Source of the DNA: Phyto melanocephala
Taxonomy: Eukaryota; Arthropoda; Insecta; Diptera; Rhinophoridae
Direction of reading: 5' to 3'
Length of the DNA: 64,000 nt
Assembly: GCA_941918925.1 (NCBI GenBank)
Contig: OW799235.1
Location: 40,012,701-40,076,700, forward strand
Below, in pieces: positions 34,661 to 46,584 of the stretch. Numbering within the stretch: the first letter of the stretch is position 1; each line of letters begins with the position of its first letter. The notes below the pieces were generated by a model, which was not told where the DNA came from, did not search any database, and worked only from the letters and a program-made list of their open reading frames with translations. The translations under genes were made by a program, and so were the position numbers.

Positions 34661-35379
34661 ATGCTAGGCGCACAATTGGGACGAACGACGAATTTTTCGT
34701 CGCAAATATTCGTCATCAAAAATAAAACACATTTGTGTATATTAAAATGCATACAATTGTGGCGTCAGTCGAAATTCGCTATACGAGGCGAACTCTTCAA
34801 TAGATTGATTTCTATTTCTTACGCCGGCGAACGACGAACAAATTGGTACAAGGTGACCATTTTTTTTATTATATTTGGTTTTACTTCTCAAATTTTTAAG
34901 AAAATAAAGTTAGTTTTTACTTTAATAATTGTTTTATTTTTTATTTCAGAACATTTCAAATAAATATAAAAAAGTTAACTACAAAAATTTGTTTTTATTT
35001 GTGTTTTTGCAAATGTTTAAGTTTATTTAGGGATTTTTTTTAATATGGTCACAATATTAGCTGTTATACAAAAATTTGTATTATTGTTTATTGCACGTAC
35101 CCAGCACATTCTTTGTAAACGTTTACTTATACGTAAAAATGTTTTTACTATGACAGAATTTATATTTAATTTTTTGTTGAGTTTCACAAAAATTTAAATT
35201 CTTCGATTATTTTGCTTTTTTCTTTGCGCAAACAGTAAACAATTTTATCAACTATATAAAAGATGTTACTTTTTCGTCGTTATTGTGCTTCACACGACAA
35301 ATTTAAACAGCGAATTTTTACCGACGAATTCGTCGTGTTGGGCGAAATTCGTCGTTCGTCCCAATTGTGCTCCGAGCAT
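34661..35379. mobile_element. 719-bp non-autonomous DNA element with 35-bp TIRs
   Basis: The left terminus ATGCTAGGCGCACAATTGGG then ACGAACGACGAATTT is mirrored at 35345-35379 with few mismatches. CGTC/GACG motifs recur just inside, including a perfect palindrome CGACGAATTCGTCG near 35323. I see no clear target duplication, so the superfamily is open. The 100-codon plus-strand frame (34661-34963) starts inside the TIR and has no recognised domain. Confidence 0.75.
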
Positions 35380-35706
35380 AAGGCTCGATACCAAATTTAA
35401 TTAAAATACATCAACTACTTTTGTAGCCAATCGAATTGAGGACAGACAGACAATAAACATTGCGCTTAAAATTTAAAAAAAAATATTTTATACACATACA
35501 TATTTTTAATACATTTTTGTTGCACTTTTTATATTGATCCCATGTCTGCATATGAATATAAACATGAAGAAAGTATTATTTGGTGTGCATGAAAATTAAG
35601 AAAAAAGAAAAAGTAAATGCTATACTTCCCATTTTCTAATTACATTAGATTGTAACATAAATAGTAGTTTTAAATCGTATATGAGCAAACCGGTAAAGAG
35701 TCTTTA
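35380..35706. other. No gene recognised
   Basis: AT-rich spacer. Confidence 0.35.
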
Positions 35707-35775
35707 TGATGAAATCGTAACTGGTTTTTAAACTGAATCCACTTAACTTATATCGGAATAATTTTTCATTGCTCT
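35707..35775 (+). repeat. Dispersed repeat R, copy 2
   Basis: GATGAAATCGTAACTGGTTT with 'actgaatccacttaact' and 'tatcgga' aligns to copies 1 and 3. The stem GAAATC/GGTTTT is kept with G-T pairs. Confidence 0.5.
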
Positions 35776-36780
35776 TAAATGTTAATCAATTAATTTAATT
35801 GAAATTTGTTAATAATGTATATAAATAATAATTAACTTAAGTCAGCTTAAATGATAAAAATTTTATTTAAAACAAAAAGTTCAAATATTGTAATTGTAAC
35901 ATTTTAATTTAATTATTTATCAGCCACCACAACGCTGTCCTAACGTTAATTAACATCAAAATAATAACGTCAAATGAGCGACTTACGACTGTTACGACCG
36001 CAAAAACCACAAATAGTTGCTTACTGCATTCACAATATTATACAAATAGGTTGTAGTATTTTTGCAAACACAGCACTCAAAACAGAGGATGTTTCTTTTT
36101 CATCTATAATGTTTGACGGTATAATATTTTTAAGAATCGAAATTGTATGTTAGCGGTGGCATATATTAGCACTTCGAAGAGTCATTATTTCCGCCTGAGT
36201 AGGAATCCAAATAAAGTGAATAAAAATTTTTTTGTTAAAACTTAGATTAAATTATATTATTTTGTTCTTCTTATTGTGCAAATATGTTTTTGTTTTTAAT
36301 TTGAATACTTACAAATTACGAAAAACAAAAAACAAATAATAATAATAACAAATTCAGAGTAATCTCAAGCACAATAATAATACAATCCTTTTCAATTATT
36401 TTATAGTACAATTCTAAATAGAATAAGGAAAATTTCTAAGAGTGACAAATTTTGTTAAATAGTTTTGAACTTATTTCTTATTACACATTTTTCGCATTAT
36501 AATCCGTTTGACTTAGAAAATGCCAAGATCAGTAAATTCTTTGTAAACTTTTTTTGGATATTTCATTATTAAAATAAAAATAAAAAAGTATTTAAGTTAT
36601 TATTTACCTCATAAGCATTAAAAAAAACAACTTAAACTTATTAAAACTATGAAAACAGCGAATTTTATTCAGATACCTGATACACCCGCATAAAAAATAT
36701 CTTCACCTTATAGAGTATAATAAATTTATTTGCATCAGGAACTGTAACTTATTTTAATGAATAAACACGAATAGTGAATA
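35776..36780. other. No gene recognised
   Basis: Moderately complex but unassigned sequence; no reading frame of note. Confidence 0.4.
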
Positions 36781-36788
36781 TATGATCT

Positions 36789-37073
36789 ATGAGACTAAGT
36801 AGACTAATTCTTGGGAGACTAAACAGTGTAATAACAGGTCGTACGGAATTGAGAATCCAACTAGCTCGCATTAAATTATCTGAGGAAACGACATGTAGGG
36901 CATGCGAGGAAGAGGATAAGACTTTGGACCACTACCTCTGTCATTGTCCTGCATTTGGACGTATTAGAGGCGAAAATTGTACAGTGGATACTATGCCGAA
37001 CTTGGAATACCTGAGGAACTCGAACTGGAGATCCATAAGGAATTACATTGAGGGGACTGGGTTCTTGGACTAG
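36789..37073 (+). pseudogene. LINE ORF2 C-terminal fragment (R1/I/LOA-like)
   Basis: 94 residues; 'LSRLILGRLNSVITGRTELR' leads into the Cys/His cluster and 'CPAFGRIRGE', ending 'GTGFLD'. Reverse transcriptase and endonuclease are absent through 5' truncation at insertion. It is a different family from the intact element at 17.7-22.0 kb. The frame is still open, so the insertion is probably not very old. Confidence 0.85.
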
Positions 37074-37215
37074 TCCGATACTTATAGGAAATTATGATTA
37101 TGGTTTCTATTAGGGAATTTCGTTTTCCAAATGAAGCGCACAACATGCCAATTGGGCATAAGTGTATACCTGTCATGGGTTTGGGCTTTTAGTGTCCCTC
37201 CTTTTCAACTTAACT
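36790..37215 (+). mobile_element. 5'-truncated non-LTR retrotransposon with 9-bp target duplication
   Basis: TATGATCTA flanks both sides (36781-36789 and 37216-37224). Inside, 36789-37073 encodes 94 residues of a LINE ORF2 C-terminus with a Cys/His knuckle 'CRACEEEDKTLDHYLCHC' (C-x2-C ... H-x3-C), as found at the end of R1/I/LOA-type ORF2 proteins. The 3' UTR of about 140 bp ends without a poly(A) tail. The ATG overlaps the duplication, so it is fortuitous rather than a gene start. Confidence 0.85.
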
Positions 37216-37224
37216 TATGATCTA

Positions 37225-38943
37225 AAAAGTATTTTATTTGCATAACATATTCACTGCATATTATGCAGTTGAATTTTACGAAAATTTTTTTAAATCTTAA
37301 ACATTATTTTTACAAAAATTAAAAAACTTTTTTGTATTGATTTGTCTATATTTTAATTTTAAATTAATTAACTTTTTTAATGTTGTTTATTTGAAAAAGT
37401 TTCTTGTTTGCTATAGGCTTATTTCTTCTGTTCGTTTATCAGTGTTTTCATTTTAAACGGGTTTTAATTTTAAGCCTGCCTAAGGCTTTGCCTTGGTCAT
37501 ATTCGAAAAAATATAAAAGAATACAATAACGCAAGGTTAGAAGAAGCCAATAGAAATATATTAATTAAATTAAATTAAATTAAATTTTTATATCCCAGCA
37601 ATAATAGTTTCTTGCGGATAAATAAACACCCCTGAAATTTATAAACGTAACGCATAAATAATTTACTTCATTATTCGGGAGGTACTCCTTTTTTGATAAA
37701 ATATAAAACAAAGATTTTATTTTTCATCGGCCATTTAACACATTCAATGTTAACAAACGGTCACACAAACGCGAAATGCATTAGTAAAATAAAAACTTTT
37801 AAAAAGAAGGAAAACTATTTTTTTTTTGACTTTAGGATTCTCAATTTTGTTAACTCTATCAAGTATTTGGTTAAATGGTCTTTTGATGATCTGGCATTCG
37901 CACCAGTTAAATATATAATGACTAGTTTAAATCCAACAACCAAGTAAATATTGGTATCGCTTAAGTAAATTGTAAATTTTAAAAAAACTTCTTCGGTTCT
38001 TCTTTTGCGTTAAAATCAAAAATAATTTTGATAAAATTTATATATATATACATGTGTTACCAAGCCTATAAATTATATGGCGAACCGAGTGGCTACATCT
38101 TACCAATTGACCTCCTTAACATTTATATTTTTGTACTATCTGTGTAGTTTGATAGGCCTAAAACTAAAAATTTAATCGTTTGCAGCTTTTTTGTATCAAA
38201 AATTAAAATAAAAAAATTAAATCGCTACAATTATTGCGCTTGTAGTTTTGTGCTGACAAATCACTTATCGCGATTTGGGTATAGTAATATAAAGATATAG
38301 TATTTTAAATGAAGCATATTCAAAAATTAACATGTTAACTGCTGCAAATATGCTCCTTAGACGGCTATTTAAAAAAATACTGAAAAATGCTAAACAGATA
38401 CTAAAAAATCAATTCTAAAAGTTACAAATTTTTATAAAATCGAAAAGCTTATACTACAATAAGCATAAAAAGTACAAGAGAAAAAAATATGCAATTATTT
38501 TTTATTAATTAAGTCAAATAAATATAAAACATGTACATAAGATTGTCATATAACAGACTCTAAGCCCTTGAGAATTTACTGAACCAAATTATTATTATTA
38601 ACGACTACTTCTTATACTTTCTATCATACGGAAATAACAAATTGTTGAACGGATAATGTATCGGACTTGTAGGCGGACATAGGAAATTTAGCTTCAGCAG
38701 GTATTCTTTCAGCTCTTATTAATAAAAGTAAAAAATTTCATCACAATCGCATCACGTTTGCAGAAATTATACCATCAGGACCTTAAAGGAGATATTGACC
38801 GATAGTCCTTGCTGCAATTACGCTGGATTATTGCAGATTATAGAAGCTCCCAAAAAGAACAAATAATGCAAAAATTTTATAATCGCCATACAGAGAGCAG
38901 ATAGCTTAAAAGAAAAATATCAGTAGTTGTGATAACAGGAAAT
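37225..38943. other. No gene recognised
   Basis: AT-rich. An 84-codon plus frame at 37693-37947 shows no known motif. A GC-richer piece at 38640-38890 has short protein-like runs, but nothing I can assign. Confidence 0.4.
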
Positions 38944-39202
38944 ATTTCTGTGGCTTGGAGCTTAAAGGGTCAATGTCACTTTTTTGCTCTTTTGAGTTAA
39001 TAATTGCATTAGATTTGTTTTCTTGCTCTATTTCATTATGGTAAAACAGCTAAAGTCATACTTAACCCAGAACAGCTTCATAAATAAAATGCTGGCCAAT
39101 GTCACTATGAAAACACCTATAAAAGTTAAAGTCCAATTCAAGTTTTCTCAAAAGTAAATATTTTGACACTGGCCCTTTTAGCTCTAAGCCACAGAATTAT
39201 AT
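38944..39202. mobile_element. MITE of about 259 bp with ~40-bp TIRs
   Basis: The left end TTCTGTGGCTTGGAGCTTAA-AGGGTCAATGTCA is mirrored by TGACACTGGCCCTTTTAGCT-CTAAGCCACAGAA on the right. 'caatgtcac' also recurs internally. No coding capacity and no certain target duplication. Confidence 0.7.
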
Positions 39203-39226
39203 GCCAATAGTTAGTTTATTCATATC

Positions 39227-39492
39227 TAGCTTGTGCCCGCGACTTCGTCTGCGTTGTTATCGGGATAATGGGTAGACTTAGTATCTATGTACTACAAAAA
39301 TAAAAATATTTAAAACACAAACAACCCGTTTAGGATGTGTTATGATGAGTTTGCCAACGACTTCGCGGTTTTATCGCGATGTTGTTATCTATCTATGTGC
39401 CGAATTTCATTTAGTTCCGTTCAGCCGTTTTTGGGTGATTGAGTAACAAATATCCAAACATGCAAACATTCACATTTATTATATTGGTAGGA
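39227..39492 (-). mobile_element. Short Helitron (TCCTACC ... CTAG)
   Basis: On the minus strand it begins TCCTACCAATATAATAAATG and ends CGCAGACGAAGTCGCGGGCA-CAAGCTAG. It includes 'cccaaaaacggctgaacgg'. This sequence type is widespread in insects. The base after CTAG is A rather than the expected T. Confidence 0.65.
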
Positions 39493-39825
39493 TTAATTTG
39501 TTCATTTGCATTAACTAATGTATTAAGTAACTGGTTAATATGACTAGTTAAAGTGTCATTCTTTAATGGAACAAGTTTTTTTAATACTTTATATGTATAT
39601 GTAAATATTAGTTATTAAATATATACGTCTTTTTTAACTTTAACGAATAGTGTACCAGGAAGTAAAAAATTGTTTAATTAAAAAATATATAAGTCGAATA
39701 AATTATGAAATTTGTTCCTTTATAGACTAAGACCATAAATTTTATGTTTTTCATATACATAACTACCATATTAGCCTCTACTTCGGTAGCGCAGTTCTTA
39801 CTATTTATTGAATACTCAAGTTCCT
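39493..39825. other. No gene recognised
   Basis: AT-rich spacer. Confidence 0.4.
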
Positions 39826-40562
39826 TTTTTATACCCTTCACACAGTGAAAAAGGGTATATATAGGCTTGTCATTCCGTGTAAAATTTCTACAATTTTCAT
39901 TTCCGACCTCATAAAGTATATATTTTCTGAAAGCGTATGAATAGGGGAGTCGATTAAGCTCTGTCAGTCTGTCCGTCTGTCCGTGTGTACGTTGAAATTA
40001 ACTTTTCGAAGCCCCCGATATCGCATGGACCCAGGTGAGGTACTAAAAATCAGAAATATTCAAGAGTAGATCGGTATTGAAAATCAGAAACATCGGTTCA
40101 TAAACAACTGAGATATGAGCAAAAACCCACGACCACCTCGATTTTTTTTTCACAAAAACAACATTACAACAACAACATACATACAAACGTGTATACTGGT
40201 TAGAGAAAAAGTGGCATCGAGCCAAAAAAAAAATATTATTTATATTTTTATTATGTATTATTTTTTTATTTTTTTTAATTTTTTTTTATTTTTTTTTTGT
40301 TTTATATTTATTATATATATTTTAATTATTTTTTTTTTAATTTTTTTTTAAATTTTTTTTTTATTTGTTTTTTTATTGTTTTTTAACATACATACGTAAT
40401 TGTATAATTTTACAATGGGATGTTTTTATATATGAATGTTTTTTATATGTATGTACGTATTTCATATTGGGAATGGTGATACAAACTACTGTTATTGCAT
40501 GACTACACGTTGTGAAGGGTATATAAGATTCGGCATGGCCGAATATAGCGCTCTTACTTGTT
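39826..40562 (-). mobile_element. Type K mini-me-like element, full length
   Basis: On the minus strand the head AACAAGTAAGAGCGCTATAT with ATTCGGCCATGCCGAAT starts at 40562. An A-rich tract, the module 'ggctcgatgccac...ctaaccagtata', 'gctcatatctcagttgttta', a GACGGACAGACTGACAG tract, the core and the tail hairpin GTGAAGGGTATAAAA (to 39826) follow. Both ends are intact. Confidence 0.75.
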
Positions 40563-40849
40563 ATTAATAAAATTTGTTTCGTTAAATTTATGAAAACTCG
40601 TTTTCTGATTCATTTTAGTTAGAAAAATAAAGTACCTTTTTAGTCGCCCACAACATTTTCAGTCTCACCTGGAACCAATACTCCCTCCTTTTTGGGTTTT
40701 CCATATCAATGTACAAATCAAAGTACAATATGTTAAAATATCTATTTAGCAATAAAACATTTTAATAAACACGATTTCAAATGAATAAATCTACTCTTGT
40801 TTGCACAAAAATATATCTGTTCTAAAAAGTAGCAAACTGTTTTGCCAAA
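40563..40849. other. No gene recognised
   Basis: Short unassigned spacer. Confidence 0.35.
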
Positions 40850-41501
40850 TTTTCCCCTCTATACCCTGTTATGAATGTATTTACATTTTTCTATATTGCA
40901 TCTTTTATATCAAGTGAAATCCCTATTACAAATTTTATGCAAATTAGCCCTGTAAGAAGGTATTACATATATTTTCCGGTATTTTCCTCTTTTTTGGTAC
41001 CTTTAGAAAAAAATCGTTTTAAAAAGTTCAAAAAATAGGGAAAATTTTTACCCCTTATACATGCAAATCTGAAAAAAGTGTCAACATTTAATTAATATTT
41101 TTTCGCGGATTAACTAGTATAATTTAAAATTTTTCAATCTTTTGGTATTTAGAAGTTACAAAAGGTACCAAAAAAGTACCAAATTATAGTTCTTACCCGT
41201 TTTTACCTCTTAGGGGTTGTAAATTAAAAAAAGCCAGACACCTGTCAGCTTATTTTTTGTATAAATTACAATACTATTTCAAGATATTTTTGTATCATTT
41301 TTAGTTAAGCAGTTATAGGTAACCAATTATATCAGTGTTTACCCTTTTTGCACCCTCAAAGTACGAATTTCCAAAAATCCCTTCTTAGTGGAGCTAAACA
41401 TCAAAAGAGGAATTGTCTCCGTTCCATGTCTCTAGCTCTCTGCGTTTGGGCTGTGGAATGATGAATCAGTCAGTCAATCACGTTACTCCTTTATATATAG
41501 A
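40850..41501 (-). mobile_element. Probable Helitron, 5' end visible only
   Basis: On the minus strand it starts TCTATATATAAAGGAGTAAC at 41501, preceded by A, then 'gtgattgactgactgattcatc'. These are typical Helitron 5' features. The interior has repeated 'ggtacc' and 'tttttacccctta' strings. I cannot find a convincing CTAG end, so the left boundary is a guess. Confidence 0.45.
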
Positions 41502-43345
41502 TATTTTTTTTATAGAAATTGAATTTTTAATTTTAAATATTTCTGAACAATTGAACTTAAAAGAATTATATTTTATATAGATGAATTTGTTTTAAGAGTT
41601 GCTCTAATGGTTTCATTTAAACGAAAGAATAAAAGAGCTACGACAAACACAATTATAATGTTATAAATTAACTAATTGTGCTTTTGTAGGTAGAAGTAAA
41701 TCAGCGTTACCAGTTTAGCCCTCTTCAGGCTAAATTTATCATTTTTTAATCTTGTTATGCCAGAGAAAAATAATATTACCCCTAAGCCTTTTTTTAGCCA
41801 TTTGATAGATATTTAAACATTTTCTACTAAAATGTATTAAAATTAAGTTGCTTGTATATAATGAAGCGAAAAACCGCGGCAAGCATAAAACTTTCGTGGT
41901 AAAAACGCAGCAATAGAGGTTAATGTTTAATGTTGCTTTTAATTTACATTTATAAACGTTTAAAAGTAGTTACTGCGAATGAAATTTTGGAAAGTTTGCG
42001 TATGGTTTCGGTACATATTTAAAAAATTTTAAAGAATAACTGTTTATGTTTACTGTACATCTGTTATTTGGATTTAACAGATTTTGTTTAAAAAATGAAG
42101 ATTAATAGAAGTTAAAAGCAACAAAAAATGCAAAATGAATAAAAAATCCCCAATCATTTTGAAAAGAGTAGACTAGTATGGTAATCGAAAATTTATGGAA
42201 ATAATAAGGTAATGCAAAAATCTAGGAAATGCATTCTGCAAATTTTGTTATAGCATAACAAACGCTAAATTTTTTGTATTTAATCCTAACAAAACAAAAA
42301 ACACATTAAAGCGTAATTTCAAGCATTGCTAATACAAATTCTTTGCATCTTAAAACGATTAATATGAAAAGTTAGTAAGTAACAGGAGTTATTATTGTGT
42401 ATGTTTTGAGCAGTTTTAATACAATAAATCCCTCATTAAAATTACCTCAGCTTTAAATATTAACTCAGAAAAAAAAACTATAATAATATTTTAAGTTCTA
42501 GTATTTTTGTTTACTGTGTAACTCGCTTACCACCGTAACCACTAAATATGAATTTAAATTGTAAATTACAAACTGCAAATATTAACTTTGACTAAAAGTC
42601 AGTACGTAATAAAAGATTTCTTTTTAACAACTTTTCTTTGACATTTAACTGATTTTTCATTTTAGAATTATCTTAAGGAATACTCACTTGCTGTCATTTA
42701 CTACTTAAAGTGATTATTGTTTTTTATAAAATCTCCTTTCAAATTTTTAGCCTCATTTAAGCTCTTTTTTTAGAATTTGGGCTTTTTTAGTCACCAAGAT
42801 CTGGCAACACTGTTGTGAATACAAAACTCCTTTTATTAAAACCGCATTAGTTAGTGGTCTATCAGGTTACAGAATTGTGTAGTGCTTTTCCGCTAAATTA
42901 AAAGTATTCTTTGATTTTTTTTAGACTAAGAAATGTTTACAAATCAATACATACATACAAGTTCTTTTATAAGTACATCAAAGCGTATACCTAATATAGA
43001 TTAATGTTTTAATTTCACATTGCGTATACGTATATAAATAGGTGTATTAAAATATGTATGGATATATGTATGTATGTACATACATACCAGAGATCTGCAA
43101 CGAATACTAATGAAGTAAGTGAACTTGAATCATTATTTATTTTTTCGTTGATTTATACGCATTCAAACTTATTGAAAAGTCTTCACTACTTATACGCACT
43201 TTTAAATGAAATGTACTTACAGTATTCATATTCATCAACATGTATGACTTAAGCTACGGTCACATATGGCAAATATTTGTTCAAATAAACGTGACCATTC
43301 AAATATATTTATTTCTCCCATAATTAATAAATGTTTATTTACTGA
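41502..43345. other. No gene recognised
   Basis: AT-rich. A perfect hairpin TTTAGCC-ctcttca-GGCTAAA lies at about 41717-41737. At 43256-43307 GGTCAC...GTGACC is a weak inverted pair. Nothing else is supported. Confidence 0.4.
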
Positions 43346-43440
43346 GATGAAACCGTAGCTGATTTCGAAATCGCATTTCATTCCGCTCATGTCAGTCAAA
43401 ATTTACTGTTTTAGTGTATTCTTTCGTTATCGCAACTAAA
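43346..43440 (+). repeat. Dispersed repeat R, copy 3
   Basis: GATGAAACCGTAGCTGATTT-CGAAATCGCATTTCATTCCG is followed by CGTTATCGCA near 43425, the same order as copy 1. Confidence 0.55.
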
Positions 43441-43486
43441 ATTTAATTGCTTAAAAAGAAAAAAATAAAAACAATAATATGAATCC

Positions 43487-43800
43487 TGTTGTGCCGAATT
43501 TTTGATACCCAAAACCAATTTTGTGTTCTTTTATAGCACAAAATTTATTAATTTATTGTTACAAGTAATCGCTATAGAACAATATTTTCATACTAAAATA
43601 TGTATTACATTATTTGTGTAACTTCGATTTCGATTCGATAAATTTAATTTTACAATGAAACGTTAAGTATTCCTACATGAGAAATGATACGACCCATTTT
43701 TTTTACTTCAATTTGGCATCTTTACGAAACTGGTATTGAGAGGTATTTAGAAAATAATATTAGCTGTGTGTGGGCATGGCACCTCCTACTATTAAAATTA
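43487..43800 (+). mobile_element. Type W element, left part only
   Basis: 'gttgtgccgaatttttgata' leads into 'aaaaccaattttgtgttc', 'taatcgctatagaacaat' and 'tgtgtaacttcgat', matching the left part of the copy at 105. It carries an empty site where that copy has the mariner. Confidence 0.6.
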
Positions 43801-44572
43801 AATAATTAATATTTGAATTAAACTTAGATAACACTAGGAAACAAAATTTAACTTTTTTGTGTCGACTGGAACCTTATTTCAATTTTTTTACTGACTTAAG
43901 GTCGCTTCAAATCCAATCTCCATTTTCTGAATCAGCTCGCATGTTTAAGTTACAGATATTGAAAATTAAAATTTTTTATTTAAAAAAATCATAAAAACTC
44001 CAAAATGAGAAATAGAGTAAAGTTTTATTACTTTCACATAATGAGACATCAATCATCATGAACCCTTTCGCTTTTATTTACAATTAAATGAAGGCACCTC
44101 AGTTTAAATGAAGGAAAAATCTGTGCCGTTGCAGAGTAGTATCTTAAAAAAAAATAAAAAAAATCGAATCGATGTAGATAGATTTGAACGAAATGTGGCG
44201 TGTTTCGTTCGGAACATATTTGCCTAAACGCTGGCAAAAAAATAACGGGATTTTTTTCGTTTTGTATTTTTTGAAATGTTTTAAAAAATCAAAAATGTTG
44301 AAATTTTGTTTAAAAACACACATTTTTCTACCACAACAAATTTAAAACGAGTTTTGGAGTTTTTTTAACTGAATAGGGTAAACCGTTTTCAAGTTATTCA
44401 AATATGTGTTGTGGAAATGTCTTTTGGGCATATTGTGAAAACTTGAGCTTATAGAAAAAAATAAAGTACAGAGTTGGATCTATCGTCCCATATTACCATA
44501 AAAACAGCATTCAGTTCTTAATCAACAAAAACATTGTTCCCTTGTGTAATCCGTTACAGATTACTTTTTTTT
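43801..44572. other. No gene recognised
   Basis: AT-rich; nothing supported. Confidence 0.35.
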
Positions 44573-44775
44573 AAACCCACTACCAAAAAGTGGTGAAGCG
44601 GTATATTTATTTTGTCGGTTTGTTTGTAACACTTAGAAATGTCCATTTTAGAGCCCAAAAAGTATATATTTTCTGAGTCCTGGTTTCAGTGGAGTACAAT
44701 CCAGCTATGGCCGTCCGTCTTGTTGAATTCACGAGAGAGACTGAACTGAAAAGTAAAAGGGTTTAAATTTTGTCA
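44573..44775 (-). mobile_element. Type W tail fragment
   Basis: On the minus strand it has a short GACGGCCATAG remnant of the GTCY tract, the core 'tactttttgggctctaaaat', 'tgttacaaac', and a decayed tail hairpin 'ccactttttggtagtgggt'. The rest of the element is not recognisable. Confidence 0.55.
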
Positions 44776-46584
44776 GAATATTTCCTATACAAAAGGTTTA
44801 AAAGCCGATTTACATATCGATAGTCACAAGAAGAAAGGTCCTAATATATTTTATGAAATTGTGTGTTTCTAATGCATTTCACTCAAACAAACCTCACACA
44901 AAAATTTAAGCCAATAGTATTTAAAACAACAGTTTTATAAGAAAATTTTACAGAAAAAGTTTCATTATGATAATGCAGTTTCTGTTACGTTTTTAACTTC
45001 ACCTGCAAAGTTACAAATATTTGAGGTACGGCCTTTCTTCTTGTGCCCAATGATATGTGCAACAAATTATCATTGATTGGAATATTATTGGACGAACAAA
45101 AAGGGATAAAAATATGAATAAGTACATTGATAAAGAATTATAACAAATAAATATTTGGGAACTACAACTAGTCTTTAAAATTATCATAGGTAAGTTTTAA
45201 AATAGTTTATTAAAGAAGGTTTTCTTTCTAAGATCTAATGAAAATCTTGTATACGCTTTGTATGTAAAAGAAATAAAATTTAAGCGAAAATAAACTGTGT
45301 AAAAAATGGTAATTTTATGATTTAATGCGATGATTTGTGGCAGCTTGTTACATATGTATACTTTTTCTGTGGGAATTGTCTTAGTCATAGTTATCAAGAA
45401 TAATATTAAATAATAGGCAAAGCTCAAGAAGAGAAGGGTGTATCTTCCTTTCGAGCTTATTATTAATCTAAGTATTACTATATATATTATTTGATATGCA
45501 TTAAAATTTAATTTGACTAAGTTTTTTTATATTTTCTGGTAATTCTTGTAGTTTTTTCAAATGATTCAGTATAAATGTTGACAAGCATACATTTACTTAT
45601 ATGTTGCCTCTAAAACTGCTGCATATGTTGGGAAATTCATTATTTATTTGGTTACTTAAAACCCGTAAAGTAAAGCCATGGTTACGATAATATCACGACG
45701 GTTGCATAATATTCTCAATTACACAATTATAATTTATTTGTACTAATATTTAAATTATTATTAAAAATATTCTCTGTTCATTATTTGTTTATTGGAAACA
45801 AGTAATAGTATATTTCACCACGATAATCCAACATTTTATTGAATTTTATCATTTAATGTCTACTTAAATATTGCCTTAAAAAAAAAACAATTAACAAAAG
45901 AAGTTTGACTAAAAAATGATTTCGATAAAATAACATTTATATTTAAAAGCTTTAAAATTAAAATATAACCATTAAGTGTTAGGTGAAACAAGAGTATGAT
46001 AACAAAGCAATCAAGCAATATTTCTTTTAATAATAATTTGTGTTCAACTTTTTTCTTCTTCTTGTTAAAAAACCTTTTGTTATTTAAAATATTAAAAATT
46101 TATAAAAGTAAACGATAAGATGTTTAAAAAAAATTGGTATAAAATTCATTTATTTTGTTATTAATGTTACTTACAAATGGCAAAAAAAACAAACATTTAA
46201 TTTATGAAAGAGTGAAGATTGTAATTGTAATACGATAATTGTATGATACCACAATTAAACATAATAATGATAACTTGCAACCATTATGTGCTTTAACCAC
46301 AATTACACAATTCAATTTTTGCATGTGGCTCTTTGTTTTAAAGCTGAGCTATCAATAAGCATTTAAAGGCTTTCAAGTTAAAAATACTTTATCAAGTTAA
46401 TATGTGGATGAACACTATATTTATATATGCATAAACTCAAATATTTGTTCTTTCCGCATCTGTCTGTTTAATGCCAATTTTAACCCATTCCGATAGCTTA
46501 ATATTCTGAAAAATATATTATAAAGTATTTTCTGGAATATTTTTTTTTTAAACTGGGAACTTAACAAAGATTGTATACATATTA
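44776..46584. other. No gene recognised
   Basis: AT-rich; no supported feature. Confidence 0.4.

Noticed and set aside
34661..34963. 100-codon plus-strand frame
   Set aside because: Starts within the terminal inverted repeat of a DNA element and shows no domain.
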